Shown: positions 63,193-64,000 of the stretch, piece by piece
How the letters are laid out: each line of letters starts with the position of its first letter
Position numbering within the stretch: the first letter of the stretch is position 1
Origin: a virus
Length of the DNA stretch: 64,000 bases
Reading direction: 5' to 3' (one strand)
Virus record (IMG/VR): IMGVR_UViG_3300029258_004337
Location: 62,001 to 126,000 of that record
Position numbers and translations under genes: made by a program
The notes under the pieces: generated by a model
The model's input: only the letters and a program-made list of their open reading frames with translations
What the model was told of the DNA's origin: nothing
The model's database searches: none

Positions 63193-63929
63193 GCTTCCTC
63201 CGCCGAGACCTTCGGCGTGCCGGGCTCGTGGACGATGTGGTCGGGGTCGATGTCGGGGTCGACCTCGTGCAGGAGGCCGGTGACGTAGCGGGCGATGTCC
63301 TCGTCCTCGAGGTCTTCGTCCGCCCACCGGACGAGGGCGCGGTCCTGCACGCCCGCGACCGTGCGGGTGATGACGCCGGCGACGGTGGTCAGCGGCGCCG
63401 TGTAGCCGCGGCGGTAGAACTTCAGGAGGCGCAGCATGGAGCCGCCGGCGTCCTCGTGGCGCTTGGGCGCGAGGTACACCAGCCGCTTGGCCGCGAGGTC
63501 GGCGTAGAAGTCGGAGTGGCACAGCGAGAACCAGGCCCCCTTCCCGCCGTTGGCCTTCTCCGCCCACCACAGGGCCGAGCACGCGATGGTGAAGTCGAAC
63601 TCGGCCAGGCAGGCTGCCGCGCTGTCGTAGGTCCATCGATGGATGACCTGCACGGCCGGGCGGAAGCGGGTGATGGTGTAGGCGTTGTCGGTCTTCACCA
63701 CCTTCTTCTTGCTGCTGCCCTGCAGCTGGCCCGCGACGACGCCGGCCACGTGGATGTCCTTGACGATCAGGTCGATGTCGTTGATGACCTCGCCGGCGAC
63801 GACGGAGCGGATGAAGCCGCCGGTGAGGAACACCTCTTCTGGGTAGGCCTTGAGGACGTCGACGACCTCGGAAGGAAGGCGGCGGGTGATGCGCAGGACG
63901 TCGTAGTCCTGAAGGGCGTGGTCGAACAT
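63189..63929 (-). CDS. nucleotidyltransferase, tRNA-CCA/poly(A) polymerase head-like
   Basis: A 246-residue protein. VFLTGGFIRSVVAGEVINDI then DLIVKDIH is the GG...R...D-x-D core of the class II tRNA nucleotidyltransferase/poly(A) polymerase head domain (Gly37-Gly38, Arg41, Asp51, Asp53). FDFTIACSALWW gives a later acidic strand. It is shorter than cellular CCA-adding enzymes and lacks an obvious body/tail. Since three of the five phage tRNAs lack CCA, tRNA end repair is an attractive role, but unproven. The ATG at 63929 follows CGGAGCCCTC; an upstream TTG overlaps the promoter. Confidence 0.6.
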   Translation of the reverse strand: MFDHALQDYDVLRITRRLPSEVVDVLKAYPEEVFLTGGFIRSVVAGEVINDIDLIVKDIHVAGVVAGQLQGSSKKKVVKTDNAYTITRFRPAVQVIHRWTYDSAAACLAEFDFTIACSALWWAEKANGGKGAWFSLCHSDFYADLAAKRLVYLAPKRHEDAGGSMLRLLKFYRRGYTAPLTTVAGVITRTVAGVQDRALVRWADEDLEDEDIARYVTGLLHEVDPDIDPDHIVHEPGTPKVSAEEA

Positions 63930-63971
63930 GAGGGCTCCGGGAATGTGCTGAAGGCTCGCTGCCTCCAAGTC

Positions 63972-63996
63972 CTTATGCGACGTCTGCGGGCATTCC
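63972..63996 (-). promoter_or_regulatory. CAYAAG-class promoter of the longest operon
   Basis: Minus strand: GGAAT (63996-63992), 14 bp, CATAAG (63977-63972), then GACTTGGAGG, about 43 bp before the ATG at 63929. The spacer is shorter than in the other copies. It would drive the contiguous run of genes down to 51479. Confidence 0.45.
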
Positions 63997-64000
63997 TACG

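Overview
The window is about 64 kb of a GC-rich genome of a contractile-tailed (myovirus-type) double-stranded DNA phage. It opens inside a large terminase gene and holds a head-maturation protease, an HK97-fold major capsid protein, a very large tail sheath protein and a tube-like protein. A dense field of small genes follows. No integrase, cellular housekeeping gene or CRISPR array was seen. An actinobacterial host is inferred from three things: a regulator with the HGTRARY...CRCDSCRAAN motif common in actinobacterial phages, TTGAC/TAGGGT-type promoters, and two apparently leaderless reading frames.

Layout. Positions 1-21050 are almost entirely plus-strand virion genes, read from promoters with TTGNC and TANNNT boxes 17 bp apart. 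Positions 21067-34650 are mainly minus-strand operons of small genes, with one plus-strand J-domain gene. Positions 34805-40155 form a plus-strand accessory block: a Spo11/topoisomerase VI A-like protein, an anchored metzincin protease, membrane proteins, five tRNA genes with two leader peptides, and two small basic or coiled proteins. Positions 40174-63929 return to the minus strand, with a RecA-like recombinase, a family A DNA polymerase with unusual motif order, a NADAR protein, an HD phosphohydrolase, a nucleotidyltransferase and many unknowns, interrupted by a spanin-like plus-strand pair at 50826-51448.

The strongest unusual system is at 38581-39316. A leaderless 26-residue reading frame containing consecutive Tyr-Trp-Phe codons (TAT TGG TTT) lies upstream of tRNA-Tyr, tRNA-Trp and tRNA-Phe in that same order. 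Between them sit an 11-bp terminator hairpin and a mutually exclusive longer pairing that overlaps the leader codons. This is the architecture of ribosome-mediated transcription attenuation, here apparently controlling a phage aromatic-tRNA operon. A second leaderless frame with a Met-Pro pair and further Pro codons precedes tRNA-Pro and a Met-type tRNA.

Other notable signals are: a short motif (hydrophobic-Glu-Lys-Val/Thr/Ile/Leu-Ala) scattered through most plus-strand virion proteins; a bipartite element (GAAAT-like box, 16-18 bp, CAYAAG) at the head of most minus-strand operons; and a DNA polymerase whose motif B precedes motif A. Small minus-strand genes are mostly joined by ATGA or GTGA overlaps and preceded by GGAGG-type ribosome binding sites, so start codons were chosen on that basis.
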